A DNA stretch of 64,000 nucleotides from Lewinellaceae bacterium. GTDB taxonomy: Bacteria; Bacteroidota; Bacteroidia; Chitinophagales; Saprospiraceae. The notes under the pieces are model-generated. The model made no database searches. It worked only from the letters and a program-made list of their open reading frames with translations, and had not been told where the DNA came from. Location: the NCBI GenBank assembly GCA_024644235.1, contig JAHELJ010000019.1:18340-82339 (forward strand), read 5' to 3'. The position numbers and the translations under genes are program-made. This document shows, piece after piece, positions 45,207-54,352 of this stretch (the stretch's first letter is position 1; each line of letters starts with the position of its first letter).

Positions 45207-48200
45207 TCACTGAACTGGTGCAGAAAGATTTAACTGGTAAGTTCTTAAAGAACTATCGTTCACTCCGAATAAGAGGAGCGTCTGATCATCCCGTTTGAGC
45301 GAAGCCGTGCTTCTGACATCACCTCGCAACAGCAGTCCACTATCCGTCTGGGAAACTTTTTTGAACTGGAGATTTCCCAAGTTTTCCAACACAACTCCGT
45401 GATTGGCAGTAATTGGTCCTGTCTTCACTCTTTGGTAAATATGATTACCGGTGAAGATTAGATCCAGATCCTGATCGGAGTCGATATCCATCGCTGTGAC
45501 GTCATAGACAGGAGCCACTTGTACTTCACCGGGAAGGGGGGTAGCGATTAGAGAGTCTCCGGCCCAAGTGAAGATCTGACTCTCGAGGACGGTTACAGAC
45601 TTTACTTCCGGATTGCCACCCATTATCCCAAGCAGCTCTTCCGTATCGGTTGCCGCATAGGATTTGTAGTCCGGAAAATTCTTTTTCAGATGAGGAAGCT
45701 GGCCCAGGAGATCATCTCTGCTTACAAAAGGATAGCTTTTGCCCTTATTATATTGAGTAAGGACGGGGTCTACGGTTCCGTTAGCGTCAAAATCATCCAC
45801 AAAGAGTTTGATTGGTTCCGCAGGGCTCGCTTTAAATCCTGAATTGAGTCCAAAATTGCCAGCGATGATTTCTTCTTTACCATCCGAATCAAGATCGGCC
45901 ACATTTAGCGCCGACCACCAACCTGTTGTGGATGACTCTGCTGCCAGGGACCAACCTCCCGAATCATAAGTGTAGATGCGAAGCGGCTCCCATTCACCTG
46001 CCACGACCAGTTCTATCTTACCATTTTTGTCCAGATCGGAGAACGCAGCATCCGTCACCATTTGGTGAGCAAATGGGATTTCTGTAGACTTTTTAAATTC
46101 CCCTCTGCCTTGATTAAGCAGGATCATATTTTCTCCCGCATCCGGATATTTCCATGGCAGGTAGCCAGATCCCAGAAAAATATCCTCATCTCCGTCTTGA
46201 TCAATATCATGGATCTTCACTACTGTAAGCATTATACTGGGAAGACCTCGATCCGTGCCAGCGAAATTTCCCCGTCCATCATTCAGGTATAGACGAACCG
46301 GATAATCATCTGGATCTTCACTGTGGTTACCCCCTGACGCCACGAGAAGATCAAGGTCGCTATCACCATCCAAATCAGCCAGCTCCAGATCCACATCCTC
46401 ATAAATGCTGTCGGCCATTAGTTGATTTGATTGGGTCAGCCGCCAACCGGTCGGATCGGAAAGGTAGACTTGAGCCGCCTGATTCAAGGCTCCCCCGATA
46501 ACCAGATCGTCGAGATTATCTCCATTCAGGTCTGCAACAGCGAGAGGTGGTCCCTGACGTGAGTAAAAGCAGGGTAGAAGGCTCTGCACTTTAAAATCGT
46601 TAAAGGGGTTTTCGCGGTGGCTGAATTGGAAGAGGTCTATATTTTCACTGAAGTAGGTCGCTACTGGATTTTCCCGGGGTACCCTCGCACTGCCTGTACC
46701 CTCCACAATAGTAATTGTGTTGGAGATCTCCACCGGATCCTCAAAAATTTCGGTCAATCCACTTGGCCAATACACTACTATGGAGTCAGCTCGGGTGTGA
46801 CCATCCAAACCAAAATGAAGCACCGGTTCTACCGATGACTGATAGCCACGCGTGGTGTAGAGCTCTCTTTGGAAAAGACTGCCATCACAGTGAACGATCA
46901 CCCTAGCCCCGACAGTAACCCCTGTGTCAGATTGAAGAATCACCTTTAAAAAGCTGCCTTTATTTTTCTCCATAGCCAGGTTGCGATACACAGAGGCGGT
47001 GAGGTTCACATTGTTTATGACCAGATCGAGGTCGCCATCATTGTCGAGGTCGCCGTAAGCTGCTCCATTGGAAAGTTCGATGTTCCTGAAACCAGATTCC
47101 TCACTAACATCTTGGAATCGGATTCCATTCAGGTTCTTGTAAAGTTTATTGGGAACGGCTATTTCGGGCATCTCTTTCAGTATCTCCTCGATATTTACCT
47201 CTTCACCGGAAGAATCAATTCTGATCTTCATATCTACCGAATAGGATAGAAAATCCATATTGGTGTAGTCGCGGAGATAACCATTTGTTACGAACAAATC
47301 CTGGAAGCCATCCAGATCATAGTCTGCTATCAGAGCCGACCACGACCAGTCAGAAGCCGATATACCCGACAGCTGACCTACCTCCTGAAAAGTGCCATTA
47401 CCCTGATTCAGTTGCAACATATTGCGCATGCTCTGCGGATAAAATCCCAAATCAAGCAGCATGCGATACTTGTCGTAGTTATCGGGACCGAAAGCCATCT
47501 TATTCCTAAAGTTGTCCTCGGGCAGCATGTCTAGAGTGACGATGTCAGTCAACCCATCATTATTGATGTCGGAGGCATCTGATCCCATGGAAAATAGCGA
47601 TACCTGATCCATGCTGCTCGTGAGGGATTGGGAAAAGGATCCATTCTGTTGATTGATATAGAGATAGTCTTCTTCATTGAAATCATTGGAGACATAGATG
47701 TCTGGCCAGCCATCGCTGTTGAAATCGGATATACTTACCCCCAAACCGAATCCCAGTACATTACCTACGATTCCAGCCTCCTTGGTCACATTTGTGAACC
47801 CGATTTCCTCATTGCGGTAAAGCTTGTCACCATAGTAGGGACTTTCCCGGTTCTTCAGAAGGCCAGTGGTACGGTTAAAGTCCGCAAATTCTGGAACGGA
47901 GTGATTTAGTAAATACATGTCCAGATCACCATCGCGGTCATAATCAAAGAATGCGGCCTGAGTGGAATATCCATCATCATTGAGGAGAAATGTGCCTGCA
48001 TGTTCGGTAAACGATACTTCATTGCCGGATTTACGATCATTGATGTAGAGAAGATTTTGCCGGAGGAATGGATTAACGGCGGCGGAACGGCAGACATAAA
48101 TATCCAACCAACCGTCACCATTTACATCAGCCATTGTGACCCCGGTATTCCAGAGCCCCTCCGCCTTCACGCCTGCCTTTTCGGCTACTTCGGTAAATTT

Positions 48201-48476
48201 CCAGTCTCCCTGGTTTAGGTACAAATGACTGGCTACCAGGTTGCCAGTAAAGTAAATATCTGGCAAGCCATCGTTGTTTACATCACCGATCGCTACCCCA
48301 CCTCCGTTATAGAAGTAGGTGTAGTTCATCACATTAAATTCAGGGGTTTCCTTCAGAGTATTGCGAAAGTTGATATTCGTCTTATTGCTCGACAACTGCT
48401 CAAAAAGCAATTTTTCATTTTCCTGGCTGGAACAGGCAAATAAGAAAAGTAGTAAGACGATATAAAAGAGTTTCAT
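45207..48476 (-). CDS. FG-GAP/VCBS repeat lipoprotein with ASPIC/UnbV domain
   Basis: 1,089 residues from ATG 48476, which begins a lipoprotein signal (LFYIVLLLFLFACSS). The 62-codon upstream extension has no protein-like composition. Two blocks of FG-GAP propeller repeats (D-x-N-x-D-G Ca-binding loops such as DVNNDGLPDIY, DVNGDGWLDIY, DLDNDGDLDLV) flank an ASPIC/UnbV domain at about 505-580 (GARVIVHCDG, YWPSGLTEI). The family resembles CRTAC1 proteins and is typically encoded with SusC/SusD in Bacteroidota. Surface-exposed and probably binding glycan or protein. Confidence 0.88.
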   Translation of the reverse strand: MKLFYIVLLLFLFACSSQENEKLLFEQLSSNKTNINFRNTLKETPEFNVMNYTYFYNGGGVAIGDVNNDGLPDIYFTGNLVASHLYLNQGDWKFTEVAEKAGVKAEGLWNTGVTMADVNGDGWLDIYVCRSAAVNPFLRQNLLYINDRKSGNEVSFTEHAGTFLLNDDGYSTQAAFFDYDRDGDLDMYLLNHSVPEFADFNRTTGLLKNRESPYYGDKLYRNEEIGFTNVTKEAGIVGNVLGFGLGVSISDFNSDGWPDIYVSNDFNEEDYLYINQQNGSFSQSLTSSMDQVSLFSMGSDASDINNDGLTDIVTLDMLPEDNFRNKMAFGPDNYDKYRMLLDLGFYPQSMRNMLQLNQGNGTFQEVGQLSGISASDWSWSALIADYDLDGFQDLFVTNGYLRDYTNMDFLSYSVDMKIRIDSSGEEVNIEEILKEMPEIAVPNKLYKNLNGIRFQDVSEESGFRNIELSNGAAYGDLDNDGDLDLVINNVNLTASVYRNLAMEKNKGSFLKVILQSDTGVTVGARVIVHCDGSLFQRELYTTRGYQSSVEPVLHFGLDGHTRADSIVVYWPSGLTEIFEDPVEISNTITIVEGTGSARVPRENPVATYFSENIDLFQFSHRENPFNDFKVQSLLPCFYSRQGPPLAVADLNGDNLDDLVIGGALNQAAQVYLSDPTGWRLTQSNQLMADSIYEDVDLELADLDGDSDLDLLVASGGNHSEDPDDYPVRLYLNDGRGNFAGTDRGLPSIMLTVVKIHDIDQDGDEDIFLGSGYLPWKYPDAGENMILLNQGRGEFKKSTEIPFAHQMVTDAAFSDLDKNGKIELVVAGEWEPLRIYTYDSGGWSLAAESSTTGWWSALNVADLDSDGKEEIIAGNFGLNSGFKASPAEPIKLFVDDFDANGTVDPVLTQYNKGKSYPFVSRDDLLGQLPHLKKNFPDYKSYAATDTEELLGIMGGNPEVKSVTVLESQIFTWAGDSLIATPLPGEVQVAPVYDVTAMDIDSDQDLDLIFTGNHIYQRVKTGPITANHGVVLENLGNLQFKKVSQTDSGLLLRGDVRSTASLKRDDQTLLLFGVNDSSLRTYQLNLSAPVQ

Positions 48477-48495
48477 ATAGGACCAAGATGGCAAT

Positions 48496-48531
48496 AAAAA
48501 AAAGTACCAGTGAGTGACTGGTACTTTTTTT
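48496..48531 (-). terminator. Strong hairpin terminator after susD
   Basis: GTACCAGT (48504-48511) pairs with ACTGGTAC (48517-48524), extended by eight A on one side and seven T on the other, with a 5-nt loop. It separates the SusC/SusD unit from the FG-GAP gene on the minus strand. Partial read-through could lower expression of the downstream genes relative to SusCD. Confidence 0.75.
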
Positions 48532-48549
48532 ATCGTTACATGAAATAAT

Positions 48550-50118
48550 TTATTTTTTATCCCACCACACCTTGGTGCTGTTCTTATCTCCTCCGGCAAG
48601 TTCAGACAATCCTTGAGCAGCGGTAGTGGCTGCGTTATTGTTTGAAAACTCGCTTTCCACAAATGTCATTCGTCGGAAGATATCAGTCGGTGCCAGGTCG
48701 GGATTTTCGCTAAAGAGTAATGGATACAACTTAGGATATCCGGTTCTTCTTACCTCAGCAAAGGCCTCCCAGCCATCTGGAAACAGTGCAAGCCATTTTT
48801 GGGTGATTATTTGCTCCAGCTGTCTTTCCTTATCGGCGCCTGCTTCGAACGCAATCGGAACATCAGTAGTAGGAGCTGTCGATCCCCCGTCGGGAGACGC
48901 AGGTGTAGCTGAGCTAGCTATGTAAGCATCAATATCTTCATCAGCCGGATTTGCCAATTCTTTCATCGACATGCGAATACCGGTCTCATACAGATCTTGA
49001 GCGGTTCCACCCATATTCCAACCTTCCAGAGCTCCTTCAGCCCTGAGAAAGAATACTTCTGCTACGGTCATCACCTTAATTGGAGGATTCTCACCACCTT
49101 TTCCAAAAGGAAGCCAACGTACGGCCATATCCGAATTATCGGTGTTTAAAGCAGGTACTTTATCTACTTTAGCCTGACCGTTTCTCAGACCTTCATACGG
49201 AATACCATCGCCATCGGTGTCTCCACTGGCAGCGGGGCTAAAATAGGCAGGCATCCGTGGATCAGCGTATCCCTTTAGAACACTCTCCATTAGAGCACTC
49301 ATCCTGAATTCTCCCCAGTTGGTGATCGTTGTGAATGGATTCAGTGAGTTACCGGTAGTGAGCATGAATGCATTGTCCGCATTCGATTCCATCACTCCTG
49401 CCGATACGGCTTTTTCAGCTTCAGCCTTTGCTAATCCCGGATCTACGTATTTGAGCCGCATGGCCAGTCTTAATCTAAGTGAATTTGCAAAGGTTATCCA
49501 CTGGTCGATGTTTCCACCATAGACTTGATCATTGGATCCGAAAGCATTTCCACCGCGGTTTGAATTCAGCGTGGAAACAGCTTCATCCAGAATGGGGAAG
49601 AAACTTCGATAGATGTCTTCCTGAGTGTCATACGATACGGATGTTTCGCCATTACCAAACTGGCTATAGATAGCCGGACCCCAGTAATCAGAAATCCGGT
49701 GATACAATTGCACTTTCCAGATCTTTGCCAGGGCTTCCTCATTGGGAAGACCATTTTCGCGGGTAAAGTCTTCTACAAATTTCGTATTGGGAGCAGCTTG
49801 ACCATAGAAGGATCCCCAACAGAGGTCAATCCACCGACCTACTTCCACGTATCGATCAGAATCAAAGTTCGCGGCGGTGGTAGCGTAATATTGGCAATAG
49901 AGATCAGAAAACAGGTTCTCAGAGATCTGAAACCGCCAATGTAATCCATGCATGGCATTGTACTGGGCCTGGGCGTAAGCTTGTCCCAGCAAGGACACAT
50001 CCACGTTGGTGGCGATCAGGGCACTGGGATCAGTATTCAGTTCCTCAAAGTCTTCCGTACAGGAACTAAATACAGTGAGCGCGGAAAGCAAAATGAGGAA
50101 ATATTTATATGTCTTCAT
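48550..50118 (-). CDS. SusD/RagB family surface lipoprotein
   Basis: 522 residues, with lipobox LTVFSSCTEDFEELN immediately after the signal. Acidic residues after the cysteine fit surface export. The all-helical TPR-like SusD fold (SusD-like 2 type) is recognised from the opening ELNTDPSAL and the C-terminal QKWLALFPDGWEAFAEVRRTGYPKL. It acts as the substrate-binding lid of the SusC transporter encoded just upstream, 97 nt away. Confidence 0.93.
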   Translation of the reverse strand: MKTYKYFLILLSALTVFSSCTEDFEELNTDPSALIATNVDVSLLGQAYAQAQYNAMHGLHWRFQISENLFSDLYCQYYATTAANFDSDRYVEVGRWIDLCWGSFYGQAAPNTKFVEDFTRENGLPNEEALAKIWKVQLYHRISDYWGPAIYSQFGNGETSVSYDTQEDIYRSFFPILDEAVSTLNSNRGGNAFGSNDQVYGGNIDQWITFANSLRLRLAMRLKYVDPGLAKAEAEKAVSAGVMESNADNAFMLTTGNSLNPFTTITNWGEFRMSALMESVLKGYADPRMPAYFSPAASGDTDGDGIPYEGLRNGQAKVDKVPALNTDNSDMAVRWLPFGKGGENPPIKVMTVAEVFFLRAEGALEGWNMGGTAQDLYETGIRMSMKELANPADEDIDAYIASSATPASPDGGSTAPTTDVPIAFEAGADKERQLEQIITQKWLALFPDGWEAFAEVRRTGYPKLYPLLFSENPDLAPTDIFRRMTFVESEFSNNNAATTAAQGLSELAGGDKNSTKVWWDKK

Positions 50119-50215
50119 GTTTAGAAGCTTTATGAAATTTCGATAAAATTAGATGATTAACTATTTGCATTCTAAAATGTTTACCAATCAGTAACTTTTT
50201 GTTACTCAGTGGGAG

Positions 50216-53200
50216 TTAAAAGTCTAGCTGCACGCTTAAACCGATGGAACGCTCGGTTGGTGGCGCAAATGAATTGAAACCTTCAGCGCCCTTACTTACT
50301 CCAACCAGAACCTCCGGATCGATGTCTTCGGCACTGTTAGAAATAAAGAACAAGTTTCTTCCAACGAGTGATACCCTCAATCCCGTCAAAGATGAAGTAT
50401 TGATTGGTACCTGGTAGCCTAGCACTAATTCTCGAAGTCGTACATTGGAGGCATCCACTGCAAAAGCTTCGCCAGCGGGAGCATTACGGCCTCCCACCAG
50501 GTTCCAGAAAGCTTCTGCCGTAGTGGTGAGATTATTCGGTGTACCGTCCTCTAGTACCGCCTCACCCCATTTGGAATAAGCTCCTTCACCAAATACAAAT
50601 CCCTCACGACCCGGCACAGTCTCTTCGGTATGACCACCTCCATACACAATCGCATTGGTCATAGAAGTGACACTGCCACCTTGCCGGATGTCAATCAGAA
50701 AGCTCAGATTGAAATTCTTGTAGGTCAAAGCGTTGCTTATACCACCCAGCCAATCGGGATTGTAATTGGCTGCCAGTACCGTCCGGCCCCCAGTAATCTG
50801 TGGCAATCCGTCGGATCCCACAATAATTCGTCCTTGTCCATCCCGGACAAACCCTCTCGAGAAAACGTTACCCCAGGGTTCGCCCTGCTCGATAAAGAAA
50901 GCTCTCAGGAAGTCCGAGGTGATCTGAATCCGGGGTCGTTCGTCGTTGATCTTTACGACCTCACTCTCGTTCTTGGTAAAGTTGAATCCAACATCCCATC
51001 GAAAATCAGTAGTACGGATCGGATTTAGAGATAATACGAATTCGAATCCTGTGTTTTCCACATCTCCACCGTTTGTGAAGAACTGAGATGCCCCAGAGCC
51101 AACCGGCAGGGCAACGGAGAACAACTGATTCTTCGAATTGGATTTATACCAAGTGAAATCTAGCCCGATGCGATTGCTTACAAAGCGAAGATCCGCCCCG
51201 ATCTCAACGGATTGGGTTTCCTCAGGCAGTAGGTTTTCGTTGGGAATCGTACCACTGATGGTAAGGAAACCGTTATTTCCACCTGCAGAAAGGCTGGCAG
51301 TCCGCAGGGTTTGGAAGGCGTCGGTATCATTACCCACTTCAGCCCAAGAACCTCTGATCTTCGCAAAAGTGATCCAGTCTGGCAAGGTAGTCAGATCTGA
51401 TAGGACCACGTTCAAACCTACCGAAGGGTAGAAGAAAGACCAATTATCGGGAGGCAGTGTGGAACTCCAGTCGTTTCTGGCAGTGACATCGAGGAATATG
51501 GCGTCCAGATAGCCAATTGTGGCAAAACCATATACGGAGTTTACATCCCGAGGGCTGCCAAAGTTATTCGAGGTAAATCCATCATTGGTATTACTGAGTG
51601 TGAAGAAGTTTGGAACGATCAGTCCAATACCTCGGTCAACCCGGCCATTCAAAGCGGATCCCCGTTCACGTCTGGTATTTGCACCCACATTGACGCTGAT
51701 ATCTATGTCGCTGGTAATGTCTTTATTGTAACTAATCAATACATCGTTGTTCCACTCATAGGCATCATTCTTGGTAACATCAAAAACACCATTGTCGGCT
51801 ATTATATAACTGTCATTCCACAGGCGGGTTTCATTTTGCCGATTGATCCGGTCAAAGGCAGATCGTACCTGGATCGCCAAATCATTTGTAATCTCATAGC
51901 GTAACGACGCAAAAGCTACGATACGATCTACATCTCGTTCATTGTTGTTGCGATTGATCGACCAATAGGGATTGGCTCCTCCATTTGAGCCGGGGTTCCA
52001 GTAGTGCTGCCTATTGCTTCCCGCGGCATCCGTGTATTCAAAGATGCTGACGTCCTCAGTACGAATTGTTCTGGGAAGTCTCAAAGCATGACGGTTGGGA
52101 TTAGCGAAGCTTTCACCCTGATTTAGAACATTGTCGCCATCTTCCCGGATATAATTCAACTTAGCGTCCAAGGTTAGTTTGTCCATCAACTGATTAGTGA
52201 CCCTCACGTGAAAATTATGACGCTGTAGTGCGTTATTAGGCACGACTCCTTCGGCATCGGTAAAGGTATATGAGAAATACGTTTGCGTTTTCTCAGTACC
52301 CCCATAAATTGCAAGGTTTGTTGCCCAGTTGAAACCAGTTTGGTAGAAATCTTTTACGTTATCTGGTTGAGCGGCGAGATTATAGGTCGATGTCGGGAAA
52401 TTAGGATCCGGTGACCAATGCGGAACTGACTGGCCAGTGATGCGCGGGCCCCAAGAGTCCTCCGAAGAGGCGTTATATTGATTGCTGTTTCCCTGGGCAA
52501 ATTCATTTTGATAGTTAGTCAGAATAATGGGAGAACTAGCTGTGTAGGTGGAGCTTAAACTCACCTTATATGCTCCCGTACCACCCTTCTTGGTGGTGAT
52601 GATGATTGCCCCGTTATTTGCCCGGTTGCCATAGAGCGCTGCGGCATTCGGACCTTTCAATACGGATATCGATTCGATGTCATCCGGATTCACATCGGTA
52701 ACATCGCCAAGAATCGGAACCCCATCGACAATGTACAAAGGCTCGCTGCTTCCGGCTATGGACCGGTTACCCCGTAGGATGACTCTGGAATCGGCACCGA
52801 CTCCGGCTCCTGAAGGGCTGATAGAGATTCCAGCCACCTTTCCGGAAAGGGAGTTAATGACATTCAGCGAACGGGCCTGGGCCAGTTCATCGGTATTGAC
52901 ATCCTGCACCGCATAGGTTAGTGCCTTTTTCTGTCGGGTAATTCCCAAAGCTGTGACGACAACTTCTTCCAGTCCAACACCCTCTTCCAGAATGATGTTG
53001 ACCTCACTCCGGCCCGCCACGGCAATATTCTGGGTAGTAAAACCGGTATAGGAGAATACCAGAGTTGCCTCCGGACCCACGGTGATAACATATCCACCGT
53101 CAATATCAGAGACTGTCCCGTTACCGGTACCTTGCTCCAGGATATTCACCCCTATCAGAGGCTCACCCCCTGTCGCGGTAACCGTTCCTCTGACTGTATT

Positions 53201-53266
53201 CTGCGACCACCCTTGAATACTCAAGAAGAGGGAACAGAAAAATAGAGAATAGGTAAATTGCTTCAT
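50216..53266 (-). CDS. SusC/RagA family TonB-linked outer membrane transporter
   Basis: 1,016 residues from ATG 53266, which opens a signal peptide (MKQFTYSLFFCSLFLSIQGWS). The 41-codon upstream extension is unlikely. An N-terminal carboxypeptidase-like domain (VRGTVTATGGEPLIGVNI) is followed by a plug (EPLYIVDGVPILGD; NPDDIESISVLKGPNAAALYGNRANNGAI) and a 22-strand barrel. Substrate is unknown; the locus encodes a sulfatase and amidohydrolase but no glycoside hydrolase in the window. Confidence 0.94.
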   Translation of the reverse strand: MKQFTYSLFFCSLFLSIQGWSQNTVRGTVTATGGEPLIGVNILEQGTGNGTVSDIDGGYVITVGPEATLVFSYTGFTTQNIAVAGRSEVNIILEEGVGLEEVVVTALGITRQKKALTYAVQDVNTDELAQARSLNVINSLSGKVAGISISPSGAGVGADSRVILRGNRSIAGSSEPLYIVDGVPILGDVTDVNPDDIESISVLKGPNAAALYGNRANNGAIIITTKKGGTGAYKVSLSSTYTASSPIILTNYQNEFAQGNSNQYNASSEDSWGPRITGQSVPHWSPDPNFPTSTYNLAAQPDNVKDFYQTGFNWATNLAIYGGTEKTQTYFSYTFTDAEGVVPNNALQRHNFHVRVTNQLMDKLTLDAKLNYIREDGDNVLNQGESFANPNRHALRLPRTIRTEDVSIFEYTDAAGSNRQHYWNPGSNGGANPYWSINRNNNERDVDRIVAFASLRYEITNDLAIQVRSAFDRINRQNETRLWNDSYIIADNGVFDVTKNDAYEWNNDVLISYNKDITSDIDISVNVGANTRRERGSALNGRVDRGIGLIVPNFFTLSNTNDGFTSNNFGSPRDVNSVYGFATIGYLDAIFLDVTARNDWSSTLPPDNWSFFYPSVGLNVVLSDLTTLPDWITFAKIRGSWAEVGNDTDAFQTLRTASLSAGGNNGFLTISGTIPNENLLPEETQSVEIGADLRFVSNRIGLDFTWYKSNSKNQLFSVALPVGSGASQFFTNGGDVENTGFEFVLSLNPIRTTDFRWDVGFNFTKNESEVVKINDERPRIQITSDFLRAFFIEQGEPWGNVFSRGFVRDGQGRIIVGSDGLPQITGGRTVLAANYNPDWLGGISNALTYKNFNLSFLIDIRQGGSVTSMTNAIVYGGGHTEETVPGREGFVFGEGAYSKWGEAVLEDGTPNNLTTTAEAFWNLVGGRNAPAGEAFAVDASNVRLRELVLGYQVPINTSSLTGLRVSLVGRNLFFISNSAEDIDPEVLVGVSKGAEGFNSFAPPTERSIGLSVQLDF

Positions 53267-53421
53267 TTGATCTGTGATTTTCAATTGATAAGAAAGTAAG
53301 TAGAATTTTTGATAGAACTTGGAATGCTCCAAATCACCAGGTTCCCTTAAACGGGGAATCAATAGGAATTGGAGCCATTCAAATTTCAAGTTAGATAAAA
53401 AAGTGACGACTAGGAAAGTAT

Positions 53422-53559
53422 TTATGGAATTCTTCCGACAAAATCAGGATTGAATTTCTGGGACATGTTGATCAATGTCATAAGCGGCCTGTAGTGATCA
53501 TCACCTTTCTGACGCTCAGCCGTCAACACCTTGAACTTGTGTCTGTTTCCATTTATCAC
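53422..53559 (-). CDS. Possible 45-residue protein upstream of SusC
   Basis: A GTG-started frame on the minus strand encodes 45 residues with coding-like composition (HKFKVLTAERQKGDDHYRPL, then MSQKFNPDFVGRIP). The open frame extends about 18 codons further upstream, to a TAG, without an ATG. It could be a small gene, or the tail of a decayed one. No family recognised. Confidence 0.28.
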   Translation of the reverse strand: MINGNRHKFKVLTAERQKGDDHYRPLMTLINMSQKFNPDFVGRIP

Positions 53560-53801
53560 TCTGATTATCCAGGAGTTGTAAATGACTGTGACACATATGT
53601 CAAAACTAATTTTTGTTCTCTAAAACCGTCAAGTTGACCAACAAACTGACAAGGTTTAATTGCAAATGTTTAGTTTTTCCACAGTCATTTTTGTGAAAAT
53701 GACAATTTGACGCAAATGCATGCTATGGCAAAGCATTTGAGTATGAAAGAATGTTAAGAGTTATTGTCAATTGCATATTCAATAGACCATGTTTGAGTTT
53801 G

Positions 53802-54126
53802 CAAAGAATCTCAATAACGTTCCGTCAGATCGCCAGAGAGCGAGTGACTCAAAATTCGTCCCTGATGCCAGGCTCCCTTCCAAGGTTGGCTTCTGGGTGG
53901 CCGGGTTGTCACCAAATTTTCTCTATATATCTAATGAGTTTAGCGGTTGTTTTTGCTTCACGTTCAGAATATCGGATTCTGTAGTCAGCCACCAGGCTGC
54001 TCAGATCAAGGATGGTAACCTTCATACCAAAGAGTTGGAAACACAACTTGCTAAGCCCAAATTAAATCATTATTTCATGAGTCAAGTTTGCCGGGAAAGC
54101 CCTCAGTCCGGGCTTTCCCTTTTTTC
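53802..54126 (+). ncRNA. Candidate small non-coding RNA
   Basis: Defined only by a promoter-like pair ending at 53795 and the intrinsic terminator at 54093-54126. It does not show the landmarks of tmRNA, RNase P RNA, SRP RNA or 6S RNA that I would recognise. Transcription has not been shown; this is inference from flanking signals. Confidence 0.3.
54093..54126 (+). terminator. Strong intrinsic terminator with no recognised gene upstream
   Basis: GGGAAAGCCC (54093-54102) pairs perfectly with GGGCTTTCCC (54110-54119) around a 7-nt loop, followed by six T and another TC. Ten G-C rich pairs plus a T-run is a textbook terminator on the plus strand, yet the nearest plus-strand gene before it is over 9 kb away. 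This supports a transcript in the 53.8-54.1 kb gap. Confidence 0.8.
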
Positions 54127-54163
54127 TCACACTAAATGATGGCGTAGGCAATAGGTCATTAGC

Positions 54164-54352
54164 ATGATGTACGAGCGAATTATGGCAGTACTGACTTCGA
54201 CTTTAGTGGTGTTGGTTACTCTGGCATTATCAGCCTTGCTCATTGGTGACTCCACCTACTTTCACCAGTCAGCTATCCCAAGCTTAATTCTGTGGATTAT
54301 TCTCTTGCTTGCCTTGCTCAAGTGGAGTGCCACGGTTAGTGAACACTCTTAA
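54164..54352 (+). CDS. Small two-helix membrane protein
   Basis: 62 residues with two hydrophobic segments (about 9-27 and 38-53) joined by a short polar loop. Methionines at positions 1, 2 and 7 are possible starts. The 3' end overlaps the convergent oxygenase gene by 17 nt. Unknown family; the hydrophobic pattern and length suggest a genuine small membrane protein, but chance is possible. Confidence 0.4.
   Translation: MMYERIMAVLTSTLVVLVTLALSALLIGDSTYFHQSAIPSLILWIILLLALLKWSATVSEHS

Larger units (their letters stand above)
53560..54163 (+). other. Long non-coding stretch with promoter-like and terminator elements
   Basis: About 600 nt without a convincing gene. TTG (53764-53766) and CATGTTTG (53888-100 to 53795), 21 nt apart, resemble a promoter with one mismatch in the -7 box. 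A strong terminator ends at 54126. The roughly 325 nt between them could be a small RNA. Open frames inside (for example from 53789) have poor composition and lack a plausible start. Confidence 0.4.

Noticed and set aside
48477..48662. 62-codon upstream extension of the FG-GAP protein
   Set aside because: The extension crosses the terminator hairpin and precedes a perfect lipoprotein signal that starts at 48476.
50190..50206. AGTAAC/GTTACT hairpin downstream of SusC
   Set aside because: Six pairs around a T-rich loop, without a T-run on the minus strand; too weak to call a terminator between SusC and SusD.
53789..54139. 116-residue open frame on the plus strand in the SusC upstream gap
   Set aside because: Its ATG lies inside the predicted -7 box, the composition is not protein-like, and it runs through the terminator hairpin at 54093-54126.
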